Shown here piece after piece: positions 27,168-34,708 of a stretch of DNA of 64,000 bases. Both the position numbers and the translations under genes were made by a program. Within the stretch, counting starts at the first letter, position 1. Every line of letters starts with the position of its first letter. This DNA is from Halostella limicola (GTDB lineage: Archaea > Halobacteriota > Halobacteria > Halobacteriales > Natronoarchaeaceae). The notes beneath the pieces were generated by a model that was not told where the DNA came from, made no database searches, and worked only from the letters and a program-made list of their open reading frames with translations. The stretch spans positions 62,001 to 126,000 of the forward strand of contig NZ_RCDI01000001.1 of the NCBI RefSeq assembly GCF_003675875.1. Direction: 5' to 3'.

Positions 27168-27548
27168 TCACCGCTCGCGAGCCGGCAGATCCACGTCGAC
27201 CGCGCCCGAGGGCCGGGTCCGTTCGAGCGCGTACGCGACGGCGTCTTCGAGCGGGCGCGACCCGTCGCCGCCGCCGGGACCGCCGTACACGCCGTCGAAC
27301 AGGTCCGCGAACTGGCGGGCGATGCGCTCGGCTCGCTCCCGCGCGGCGACCCGCCGGACGTCGTACGTCTCCTCCAGGTCCGTGTGCGGAAACAGCGTCG
27401 CGGTGATCGCGTGTCCGTCGCTCGCGTCCGTCGGCGGCGCGATCCGCACCCGCACGTCGCCGGAGACGTGCACGTGGTCGACGAACGTCCCGGTCCGCGT
27501 CTCGTGTACCTCGCGTTCCCATGCCGTCGGTGGGTCGTCAGCGTCCAT
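27168..27548 (-). CDS. Conserved haloarchaeal hypothetical protein
   Basis: 126 residues from ATG27548 (a GTG lies one codon earlier). The sequence is acidic with a beta-rich N-terminal half (TFVDHVHVSGDVRVRIAPP), a helix (RAERIARQFADLFDGVYGG) and a Gly-rich turn. No known motif. GC3 bias is strong. A self-complementary TACGTACGTA lies about 25 bp upstream near 27572-27582 and may be part of its promoter. Confidence 0.6.
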   Translation of the reverse strand: MDADDPPTAWEREVHETRTGTFVDHVHVSGDVRVRIAPPTDASDGHAITATLFPHTDLEETYDVRRVAARERAERIARQFADLFDGVYGGPGGGDGSRPLEDAVAYALERTRPSGAVDVDLPARER

Positions 27549-27727
27549 CACGGGACCCTACCAGCGCCTATCTTACGTACGTAGAGGAACAGTCAATACT
27601 CGCGGAGCAGACCGAACTTTCTGGACGAATACCGGAGATCTGCGGAAGGACGAGCGCGGAGATGTGGACGATCGTCAACCGACTCGACGGACCGTCTCTC
27701 GACGACCGGTACGGGCGGCGAGGGCGA

Positions 27728-28618
27728 TCACTCCGCACGCGGGTAGTCGGCGTCGAGGTCCGCGCCGGGCGCGTCGTCGGCGAACACGTCCTCGACGACC
27801 GGTTCGTCCTCGCCGTCGGGGCTGACGCTGCCCGTCCGGTAGCCGTGGAGGTCGAGCGTGACGTGCTCGAAGCCGAGGTCGGCGATGTGCTCGCGGGCCG
27901 CCTCGACGAAGTCGGGGTTCAGCGCCGCCTCCATCTCCTCGGGGGCGATCTCGATGCGCGCGAGACCGTCGTGGTCGCGGACGCGGAACTGCGAGAACCC
28001 CCACTGTCGGAGTATCGTCTCCGCCTTCTCGATCCGGGAGAGGCGCTCCTCCGTGACCTCCAGCCCGGTGGGGATCCGCGAGGAGAGACACGCCATCGAC
28101 GGCTTGTCCGCGACCGAGAGGTCGTAGCGGTCCGCGATCTCGCGGACCTCCTCCTTGTCGATGCCGTTCGCCAGCAGCGGCGAGTAGGCGTCGAGTTCGT
28201 CGACGGCCTGCAGGCCGGGGCGGTGGCCCTCGCCGGGGTCGCCGGCGTTCGTGCCGTCGCAGACGACCTCGATGCCGAGGCGGTCGGCGGCGTCGAACAT
28301 CTCGCCGAGGCGCATCGACCGGCAGTGGTAGCAGCGGTCGCCGTCGTTCTCGACGAACGCCTCGCTGTCGAGTTCGCTGAACTCGACGATCTCGTGCCGG
28401 ATGCCGATCTCGTCGGCGACGCGCTTCGCGTCGTCCAGTTCGGCCTCCGGCAGCGTCTCGCTTTTCGCGGTGCAGGCGACGGCGTCGTCGCCGAGGACGT
28501 CCTCGGCGACCGCCGCGACGACGCCCGAGTCGACGCCGCCGCTGAACGCCACGAGCACGCTGTCGCGGTCGGCGAGGTCGTCGCGCAGCGCCGCGAGTTT
28601 CTCGTCCAAAGTGGTCAT
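27728..28618 (-). CDS. larE: LarE-type ATP-dependent sacrificial sulfur transferase (PP-loop)
   Basis: 296 residues. LarE donates sulfur to pyridinium dicarboxylate mononucleotide to make the nickel-pincer nucleotide cofactor of lactate racemase and related enzymes. The PP-loop SGGVDSGVV is near residue 26. The family segments RCYHCRSMRL and KPSMACLSSRIPTG, with the candidate sulfur-donor Cys, are present. Length is normal, with an acidic 40-residue tail. The start ATG28618 matches the family N terminus (LDEKLAALRDDLADRDSVLV). LarB is encoded in this window at 62581-63360. Confidence 0.88.
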   Translation of the reverse strand: MTTLDEKLAALRDDLADRDSVLVAFSGGVDSGVVAAVAEDVLGDDAVACTAKSETLPEAELDDAKRVADEIGIRHEIVEFSELDSEAFVENDGDRCYHCRSMRLGEMFDAADRLGIEVVCDGTNAGDPGEGHRPGLQAVDELDAYSPLLANGIDKEEVREIADRYDLSVADKPSMACLSSRIPTGLEVTEERLSRIEKAETILRQWGFSQFRVRDHDGLARIEIAPEEMEAALNPDFVEAAREHIADLGFEHVTLDLHGYRTGSVSPDGEDEPVVEDVFADDAPGADLDADYPRAE

Positions 28619-28708
28619 CGATCTCGGATTACCGGCCTGCGGGCAAAAGTACGTTGACCGCGGCGCGGCCGGCACGAGGGCTAGAACTCGACCGCCGGTC
28701 GCCCCCGC

Positions 28709-28729
28709 TCTCCACCCGAAGCGAGGGGG
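28709..28729 (+). repeat. ORB-like repeat 1
   Basis: TCTCCACCCGAAGCGAGGGG: the least conserved copy, with the ORB core CCAC-N2-GAA and the trailing G-string. It begins the first of two repeat units spaced 85 bp apart. Confidence 0.6.
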
Positions 28730-28834
28730 TTTCCGGTCAGTTCGCCAACGTTTGTCACCGGTCCGAACGGGAAATTCCGGCGTTTCGGGCCGTTCTCCAC
28801 CGGAAACGGAGGGGTTTCCGGTCAGTTCGCCAAC
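28726..28834 (+). repeat. Direct repeat of 24 bp (two copies)
   Basis: An identical 24-bp block starting GGGGTTTCCGGTCAG occurs at 28726-28749 and 28811-28834. Each copy directly follows an ORB-like element, so ORB plus this block is a duplicated unit with an 85-bp offset. Confidence 0.85.
28793..28814 (+). repeat. ORB-like repeat 2
   Basis: TCTCCACCGGAAACGGAGGG fits the ORB core and G-string. Its ACCGGAAA (28799-28806) pairs perfectly with TTTCCGGT at 28815-28822, making an inverted half-site beside the element. Confidence 0.7.
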
Positions 28835-28868
28835 ATTTATCAGGAGATCGGAGCCCGATTCGGGGGCG

Positions 28869-28889
28869 TTTCCACCGGAAACGAGGGTG
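28869..28889 (+). repeat. ORB-like repeat 3
   Basis: TTTCCACCGGAAACGAGGG is the closest of the three to the archaeal ORB consensus. It lies 70 bp before the MutS5-like ATG. Confidence 0.75.
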
Positions 28890-28938
28890 TGAGATCCGAT
28901 CGCACCCGGCGCCGTTCGGGCGGGAGATTTTTCTCCTC

Positions 28939-28955
28939 CCCTCCGAATTGGAGGG
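28939..28955 (+). promoter_or_regulatory. Hairpin enclosing the Shine-Dalgarno of the MutS5-like gene
   Basis: CCCTCC (28939-28944) pairs with GGAGGG (28950-28955) across a GAATT loop. GGAGG is a good ribosome-binding site 4 nt before ATG28959, so the hairpin would hide it. Confidence 0.45.
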
Positions 28956-28958
28956 TAG

Positions 28959-31025
28959 ATGGAGTTCGAGGCGATCCCAGGCGTCGGCGAGAAGACGGCG
29001 GAGGCGCTCGCCGAACTGGACGACGCCGAGCGGGCCCTGCGGGACGGCGACGTCGCCGCGCTTGCGGACGCGCCGGGCGTCAGCGAGGGCCGGGCCGCTC
29101 GGATCGCCAGGTCGGCGATCCGGATGGAGCACGACGACCCCGGCGGCTTCCTCGCGACCGACAGGGCCCGCGAGGTGTACGAGGACGTGCTCGCGCTACT
29201 GGAGGAGCGCACCGTCACCGACTACGCCGCAAAGCGGCTGGAGACGTTCTACCCGAGTGCGTCGGCCTCGCGCATCGAGGAGGTGCGCGAGTTCGTCGCC
29301 GACGCGACGGAACGGGACCCGTCGACGGCGGTGATCGAGGCGCTGGCTGGCGTCGAGCCGCTCGAACGCCCCGGCGACGTGCGCGTCCGCGACCGCTGTC
29401 TCGCCACGAAGGACGCCGAGCGGTACAGCGAGGCGCAGTCGACGGTCCCCGAACTCAGCGTCGAGATCGTCGAGGACGCCCGCGACCTGGCGGAGCTCGC
29501 CCGCGGGTACGCCACCGTGATCGCGCTGGACGAGGAGTTCGCGGGCGTCGACGTGGAGGGTGACGTGCGCGTCGAACCGACGGCGCTGGAGAACCCGGCG
29601 GACGTGGTGCCCGAGCGCGTGCTGAACTTCTTCGCGACGAACCGCGACCGACTCCGGGCCGCCGCCGCGGTCCACCGCGCCGCGGACCTCGACGCCCCCT
29701 GCGATCTGGACGCGCTGGAGGACGCGCTCTCCAGGCTCGCCGAGGACGGCACCGTCGTCGGCGACGACGAGCTCGACCGGCTGACCGCCGCGGTCGACGA
29801 CCTCGACGCCGCGGTCGGCACCGGCGAGAGCGTCGCCAACGACCGCCTGCGCGAGTCGATCCGGGAGCGCGACGTGACCGTCGAGGGGTCCGACCTCCTC
29901 TCGCTCGTCGAGCAGGGCGCGGGCGTCGACTCCCTGCTCTCGCGCGAACTGGCGGACGAGTACGCCGCGGCGGTCGACGCCGCCCGCGACAACGTCGTCG
30001 AGGCGCTCGACCTCGACACCGGCGAGGCGGAGGTGGCCCGGCGGGCGTTCCCCGACGAGCCCGCCTTCCCCGTCGAGCGCAACGAGGAGGCCGTCTCCCG
30101 CCTGCGCGACGACCTCACCGCAGCGAAGGACCGGCGGGCGACCCGCCTGAAGCGGGAACTCGCGAGCGACCTCGCCGACCTCCGGGAGCCGGCCGAGGAG
30201 CTGGTCCGCGCCGCGCTGGAACTCGACGTGGAACTCGCCGTCGCGCGCTTCGCGGACGACTTCGATTGCACGATGCCGACCGTCGCCGACCCCGCCGCGG
30301 ACGGCGGCGCGGTCCTCGAACGGGAGGAAGCCGCGGCGCCCGAGACGCCCGCGGGCGGCTTCGAGATAGAGGGCGGCCGCTCGCCGCTGCTCGACGTCCC
30401 TCACGAGGAGGTCGATCCCGTCGACTACGGCGTCGACGGCGTCGCGTTGCTGTCCGGCGTCAACAGCGGCGGGAAGACGTCCACGCTCGACCTCGTGGCG
30501 ACGGTGGTCGTGCTGGCGCACATGGGCCTGCCCGTCCCCGCGGACGACGCGCGGGTAGCCCGCGTGGAGGAGCTCCACTACCACGCGAAGACGCAGGGGA
30601 CGTTAGACGCCGGGGCGTTCGAGAGCACCGTCCGGGAGTTCGCCGACCTCGCCACCGGCGGCGAGGGGTCGCTCGTCCTCGTCGACGAGCTGGAGAGCAT
30701 CACCGAGCCCGGCGCGAGCGCGAAGATCATCGCTGGCATCCTCGAAGCGCTCCACGAGAACGGGGCGACCGGCGTCTTCGTCTCCCACCTCGCCGGCGAG
30801 ATCCGCGACGCCGCCGACTTCGAGGTGACCGTCGACGGCATCGAGGCGCGGGGGCTGAAAGACGGGGAACTGCAGGTGAACCGCTCGCCCGTCAAGGACC
30901 ACCTCGCGCGCTCGACGCCGGAACTCATCGTCGAGAAGCTGGCGACGGAGGCCGACGGCGACGCGGACGCCAGCGCCGCCGACCACGAGGCGGCGTTCTA
31001 CGACGGGCTGCTGGAGAAGTTCTGA
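28959..31025 (+). CDS. MutS5-like DNA mismatch-repair family ATPase
   Basis: 688 residues. The N terminus carries helix-hairpin-helix motifs (IPGVGEKTAEALAEL, then ADAPGVSEGRAARIA). The middle is a helical lever/clamp region. The C-terminal MutS ATPase has Walker A GVNSGGKTS near residue 500, Walker B LVLVDELESI, and the dimer-signal segment with SHLAGEI. There is no N-terminal mismatch-recognition domain (no F-x-E), which separates it from MutS1 and places it with the archaeal MutS5-type proteins of unclear role, possibly recombination intermediates. Its promoter and leader overlap the ORB region. Confidence 0.88.
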   Translation: MEFEAIPGVGEKTAEALAELDDAERALRDGDVAALADAPGVSEGRAARIARSAIRMEHDDPGGFLATDRAREVYEDVLALLEERTVTDYAAKRLETFYPSASASRIEEVREFVADATERDPSTAVIEALAGVEPLERPGDVRVRDRCLATKDAERYSEAQSTVPELSVEIVEDARDLAELARGYATVIALDEEFAGVDVEGDVRVEPTALENPADVVPERVLNFFATNRDRLRAAAAVHRAADLDAPCDLDALEDALSRLAEDGTVVGDDELDRLTAAVDDLDAAVGTGESVANDRLRESIRERDVTVEGSDLLSLVEQGAGVDSLLSRELADEYAAAVDAARDNVVEALDLDTGEAEVARRAFPDEPAFPVERNEEAVSRLRDDLTAAKDRRATRLKRELASDLADLREPAEELVRAALELDVELAVARFADDFDCTMPTVADPAADGGAVLEREEAAAPETPAGGFEIEGGRSPLLDVPHEEVDPVDYGVDGVALLSGVNSGGKTSTLDLVATVVVLAHMGLPVPADDARVARVEELHYHAKTQGTLDAGAFESTVREFADLATGGEGSLVLVDELESITEPGASAKIIAGILEALHENGATGVFVSHLAGEIRDAADFEVTVDGIEARGLKDGELQVNRSPVKDHLARSTPELIVEKLATEADGDADASAADHEAAFYDGLLEKF

Positions 31026-31123
31026 GCGACGGGCAGCGACTCACTCTCCCGACCTGACGACCGACCGAGGGCTCGACCAATCATTAACTCGCCGCCGGTA
31101 CTTCGGTCGGACGGGGGAAACAC

Positions 31124-31282
31124 ATGCCGTACAACTACGACTGCCCGGACGCGAACTGCGAGTACAGCACGCAGGGCAACGACATGGAGAACGTCGTTCA
31201 GGACGCCCAACAGCACCGACAGGACAAGCACGACCACTCCGCGACGCGCGACGACGTGGAAGAGCGGATCATGGGTCCCTGA
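31124..31282 (+). CDS. DUF1059 family small protein
   Basis: 52 residues: YNYDCPDANCEYSTQGNDME followed by a helix with HRQDKHDH. Two Cys and His pairs suggest a zinc site. This matches the DUF1059 pattern (Cys-x4/5-Cys, then a helix ending His-x4-His); the function is unknown. A TATA-like CATTAACTC lies about 38 bp upstream. It sits between the MutS5-like and orc genes on the same strand. Confidence 0.75.
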   Translation: MPYNYDCPDANCEYSTQGNDMENVVQDAQQHRQDKHDHSATRDDVEERIMGP

Positions 31283-31462
31283 CCCGGGGCCGACCGAAAC
31301 TGCCCGCCGCGCCCGGCTTCCGCACCCGGATCTCCGTCCGTCGCTAGACCGCTCCGGCAGTCCGGGTCGGCGGCGACCGCGACCGCCCGAAACGCCCGAC
31401 AGCAGCGGGTATGACGCTCGTCTGCCGAAAGACTAAGTACCTCGGAGAGCGTGGTGAAAGTG

Positions 31463-32587
31463 ATGGCCGACGACCCCGAGGAGGGGATGTTGTCCTGGGA
31501 CGAATCGGTGTTCCGGAACGAGCACGTCTTCGAGATAGACTACGTTCCGGAGACGTTCAAGCACCGGGAGACTCAGGTCGACAGCCTCAAACACTGCCTG
31601 CGTCCGGCGGTCCGCGGGTCGCGGCCCCTGAACGCGATGGTCCGCGGACCGCCCGGGACTGGCAAGACCACGGCGATCCAGAAGATGTTCGGCGAGCTCT
31701 CCGGCAAGCCGGGCGTCCGGACGACGCGCGTGAACTGCCAGGTCAACGCGACCCGGTACTCGGTGTTCTCGCAGCTGTTCGAGGCGATGTTCGACTACGA
31801 GCCACCGTCCAGCGGCATCTCCTTCAAGAAGCTGTTCGGCCAGATCACCGAGAAGCTGGTCGAGGAGGAGGAGGTGCTCGTCGTCGCGCTCGACGACGTG
31901 AACTACCTCTTCTACGAGACGGAGGCCTCGGACACGCTGTACTCGCTGCTGCGCGCCCACGAGGAGCACAGCGGCGCGCGCATCGGCGTCATCGTCATCT
32001 CCTCGGACCCCGACCTCGACGTGATCGACGAGCTCGACGGGCGCGTCCAGAGCGTGTTCCGCCCCGAGGAGATCTACTTCCCCGTCTACGGCGAGGGGGA
32101 GATCGCCGACATCCTCGGCGAGCGCGTCGAGCGCGGGTTCCACGACGACGTGATCGCGCCCTCGGTGCTCGACCGCGTGGCCGAACTCACGGCCGAGAGC
32201 GGCGACCTCCGCGTCGGGATCGACCTGCTGCGACGGGCCGGCCTGAACGCCGAGATGCGCGCGAGCAAGACCGTCACCGTCGAGGACGTCGAGGAGGCCT
32301 ACGACAAGTCGAAGTTCGTCCACCTCTCGCGGAGCCTGGAGAACCTGAGCGAGACCGAGACCGAACTCGTCCGCGTCATCGCCGAGAACGAGGGCGAACA
32401 GGCCGGCGACGTGTACGAGGCGTTCAACGACCGGACCGACCTGGGCTACACGCGCTACTCGGAGATCATCAACAAGCTCGACAACCTCGGCCTGATCGAC
32501 GCCGAGTACACCGACGTCGAGGGGCGCGGGCGGTCCCGCTCGCTCGCGCTGTCGTACGACCCGCAGGCCGTGCTCGAACGGCTCTGA
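31463..32587 (+). CDS. Orc1/Cdc6 replication initiator
   Basis: 374 residues. AAA+ protein that binds ORB elements and loads MCM. Walker A RGPPGTGKTT is at residues 61-70, Walker B VVALDDVNYLF, sensor 1 VIVISSDPD, and the C-terminal winged helix follows (ETELVRVIAENEGEQAGDVY, then YTRYSEIINKLDNLGLI). ATG31463 is chosen; GTG codons at 31451, 31454 and 31460 are alternatives. TATA-like ACTAAGTA (31431-31438) gives a nearly leaderless transcript. Haloarchaea have many Orc paralogues, usually each next to its cognate origin, here probably the ORB region at 28.7 kb. Confidence 0.92.
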   Translation: MADDPEEGMLSWDESVFRNEHVFEIDYVPETFKHRETQVDSLKHCLRPAVRGSRPLNAMVRGPPGTGKTTAIQKMFGELSGKPGVRTTRVNCQVNATRYSVFSQLFEAMFDYEPPSSGISFKKLFGQITEKLVEEEEVLVVALDDVNYLFYETEASDTLYSLLRAHEEHSGARIGVIVISSDPDLDVIDELDGRVQSVFRPEEIYFPVYGEGEIADILGERVERGFHDDVIAPSVLDRVAELTAESGDLRVGIDLLRRAGLNAEMRASKTVTVEDVEEAYDKSKFVHLSRSLENLSETETELVRVIAENEGEQAGDVYEAFNDRTDLGYTRYSEIINKLDNLGLIDAEYTDVEGRGRSRSLALSYDPQAVLERL

Positions 32588-33244
32588 TCAGCCGTCCTCT
32601 CCCTGCCGACCGAACACGCCGGCGACGCCCCGCGAGAGAACAGTGGCGACGCCGTCGAAGTAGCCCGTCCCCCAGAGCGCCACCGCGACCGCGCCGAGGC
32701 CGTTGAACACGAGGTCGAGGACGATGTCGCGCATCCCGTACTGGGCGAGCACGGCCTGCCCGCCGAAGAGACTCGCCAGTCCGCCCGAGGCGAACTCCGC
32801 GATCTCCCAGACGACGCCGAACGCGACCACGAACAGCACGATGAACACGAACCGGAACTTCGGCGGGAAGTCGACGGCGCTGGAGGACTCGTCGAGCGCC
32901 TCGACGAGGGCGTAGCCGACGCCCGCGACGAGCGTCGCCGACAGGGTGTGCGTGACCTGGTCGTACCAGCCGATCCACCTGTACGGGCCGAGCGCGCCGA
33001 CCGTGTGGAGAAACGCCGCCGCGGCGATCCACAGCCCGAGACCGGGACTCATGGTGTGGTCGTAGCGCCACTCCACGAACTCGGGCGTGAGCGTCACCAG
33101 CAGCGGCAGGACGGCGTTCGCGAGGAGGCCGAGGTCGAACGTGACGATCGCGTAGCCCGCGACGCCGACGAGCAGGACCTGCATCGCCCGGACCGCGAGC
33201 CAGAGCGACGAGTCGGTCAGCCCGAGCGCGTCGCGGAGTTTCAC
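32588..33244 (-). CDS. DUF2238/YjdF-like integral membrane protein A
   Basis: 218 residues with five or six hydrophobic helices. Conserved polar positions within helices (TPEFVEWRYDH, WYDQVTHTLSATLVAGVGYA, VVWEIAEFASGG, GMRDIVLDLVFNGLGA) fit the YjdF/DUF2238 (VanZ-like) type of membrane protein. GTG33244 overlaps the end of the upstream gene by 4 bases, so the pair is translationally coupled. Function unknown. Confidence 0.72.
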   Translation of the reverse strand: MKLRDALGLTDSSLWLAVRAMQVLLVGVAGYAIVTFDLGLLANAVLPLLVTLTPEFVEWRYDHTMSPGLGLWIAAAAFLHTVGALGPYRWIGWYDQVTHTLSATLVAGVGYALVEALDESSSAVDFPPKFRFVFIVLFVVAFGVVWEIAEFASGGLASLFGGQAVLAQYGMRDIVLDLVFNGLGAVAVALWGTGYFDGVATVLSRGVAGVFGRQGEDG

Positions 33245-33825
33245 TGCAGTTCCTCCCGCCCGTCGCGGGCGATCTCCGCCGCCGGGCTGTGCCGGCGGAA
33301 GTACAGTTCGAAGACGCCGCCGGCGACGAGACCGACGGCGGCCGCGGTCACGAGGTCCCACATCATGTCGGGCACGTCGGCGAAGAAGGCGGTCCCGAGG
33401 TAGACGTCGGAGAAGTACCGCACGACCGTCCAGCCGCCCGCGACGGCGAGCGTCGTCACGACGACGAACGCCACCGCGAAGTGGGCCGTCATCTCGACCT
33501 CGGTGAACACGTCGAGTTCGACCGCGAACAGCAGGGCGAGCGTCGTGACGGCGGCGTAGCCGGCGATCTGCGTGTAGAGCCCGGCCGACCGCACGACGAC
33601 GGGAAGCGCCGCGAGGCCGAGCAGTTCCGGCGGAGCCATCGTCCGGGCCGAGCGCGCGTACGCCGGCGGCGCGAGCGCCACGGCGGCGACCACGGCCGCG
33701 AAGCCGGCCCACAGCGGTTCGCCGGAGAGCAGGCTCTCGACCACGGCGAACAGGAGGAACCCGACGAACAGCCAGGCGAGCGCGACGCTGAGCCGCTCGT
33801 CTTCGAGGACGGACTCTGAGGCCAT
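33241..33825 (-). CDS. DUF2238-like integral membrane protein B
   Basis: 194 residues, six or so helices. Segments VEMTAHFAVAFVVVTTLAV and DVPDMMWDLVTAAAVGLVAG correspond to the VTHTLSATLVAGVG and MRDIVLDLVFNGLG segments of the next gene, so the two are probably diverged paralogues or partners. The stop codon overlaps the next start (GTGA type). Function unknown. Confidence 0.7.
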   Translation of the reverse strand: MASESVLEDERLSVALAWLFVGFLLFAVVESLLSGEPLWAGFAAVVAAVALAPPAYARSARTMAPPELLGLAALPVVVRSAGLYTQIAGYAAVTTLALLFAVELDVFTEVEMTAHFAVAFVVVTTLAVAGGWTVVRYFSDVYLGTAFFADVPDMMWDLVTAAAVGLVAGGVFELYFRRHSPAAEIARDGREELQ

Positions 33826-33914
33826 ACCGATCGTACGGGAGACAGCGGCAAAAGTGCCGGCACGAGGCCGGTCGCGCCGCCGCGGACGACCGCGACCGAA
33901 CGGCGACGCGGCGG

Positions 33915-34628
33915 TCAGAACTCCTCGACGTACGGGCGGAGGTCGAGTTCGAGCGTCCAGGCGGTGCGGTCCTGCTCCACGAGGTCCCAGTACGACGCCG
34001 CGACCGCGTCGGGGTCGAGGTAGGAGTCCTCGGCGCGGCCGTTCGCCTCGGGGTCCGCGTCCGGCGTGAGGATCTGCCCGTCGACGACGACGTGAGCGAC
34101 GTGGACGCCCTCCGGGCCGAGTTCGCGCGCCATCGACTCCGCGAGGCCGCGGGCGGCGAACTTCCCGCTGCTGAACCCCGCCGCGCCGCCGCGGCCGCGG
34201 ACGGCGGAGGTGGCCCCGGTGAAGATGACCGTTCCCCCGTCGCCCTCCACCATGTCCGGCACGGCCTGCTTCGAGCAGAGGAAGGCCCCGTAGGCGCAGG
34301 TGCGCCACGCGTCCTCGAACTCCTCGGGCGACGACTCGCGGAAGCCGCTCCACCCGCCGCCGCCGGCGTGGTTGACAAGGACGTCGACGGGGCCGAACTC
34401 GTCGCGGACGCGCTCGAACGCGCTCTCGACCTGCGACTCGTCGGTGACGTCCGTCGGGACGGCGACGGCGTCCCCGGGCGTCTCGGTGTGCAGTTCGGCG
34501 GCGAGTTCGCCGAGGTACTCGTCGGAGCGGGCGAGGAGGCCGACCTCGCACCCTTCCCCGGCGAACTTCCGCGCGAGCGATTCGCCAAGCCCCGGCCCGA
34601 CGCCGGCGACGACTGCTGTGAGTGCCAT
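33915..34628 (-). CDS. Non-canonical short-chain dehydrogenase/reductase
   Basis: 237 residues, Rossmann fold. The cofactor motif GVGPGLGESLA and the NHAGGGG segment (NNAG in typical SDRs) are present. The active-site helix reads GFSSGKFAARGLAES, so the usual Tyr of Y-x3-K is Phe while Lys remains. The downstream HVAHVVVDGQI is typical of a bacterial/archaeal SDR subgroup that shares this change. It may bind NAD(P) without normal oxidoreductase chemistry. Substrate unknown. Confidence 0.82.
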   Translation of the reverse strand: MALTAVVAGVGPGLGESLARKFAGEGCEVGLLARSDEYLGELAAELHTETPGDAVAVPTDVTDESQVESAFERVRDEFGPVDVLVNHAGGGGWSGFRESSPEEFEDAWRTCAYGAFLCSKQAVPDMVEGDGGTVIFTGATSAVRGRGGAAGFSSGKFAARGLAESMARELGPEGVHVAHVVVDGQILTPDADPEANGRAEDSYLDPDAVAASYWDLVEQDRTAWTLELDLRPYVEEF

Positions 34629-34708
34629 ACCCTAGCCTGTCCCGGCGGAGGACAAAAGCGATGGCCCCGCGCGCCGGCCGGCGGGCTCAGCGGGGCGACG
34701 CCGACCCC

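Larger units (their letters stand above)
28619..28958. other. Putative replication origin (ORB-repeat region)
   Basis: 340 bp between divergent larE and the MutS5-like gene, filled with three directly repeated ORB-like elements in the same orientation. It lies about 2.5 kb from an Orc1/Cdc6 gene. Archaeal initiators bind ORB elements of the form TTTCCAC-N2-GAAAC, followed in haloarchaea by a G-string; all three copies fit. Small AT-rich patches (ACATTTATCA near 28834; GATTTTTCT near 28926) could serve as unwinding sites. Activity as an origin is inferred. Confidence 0.65.

Noticed and set aside
28700-28890. CRISPR array as an explanation for the repeats before the MutS5-like gene
   Set aside because: There are only three imperfect copies with long unequal spacing, part of the spacer is itself repeated, and no cas genes are present; the ORB interpretation fits better.
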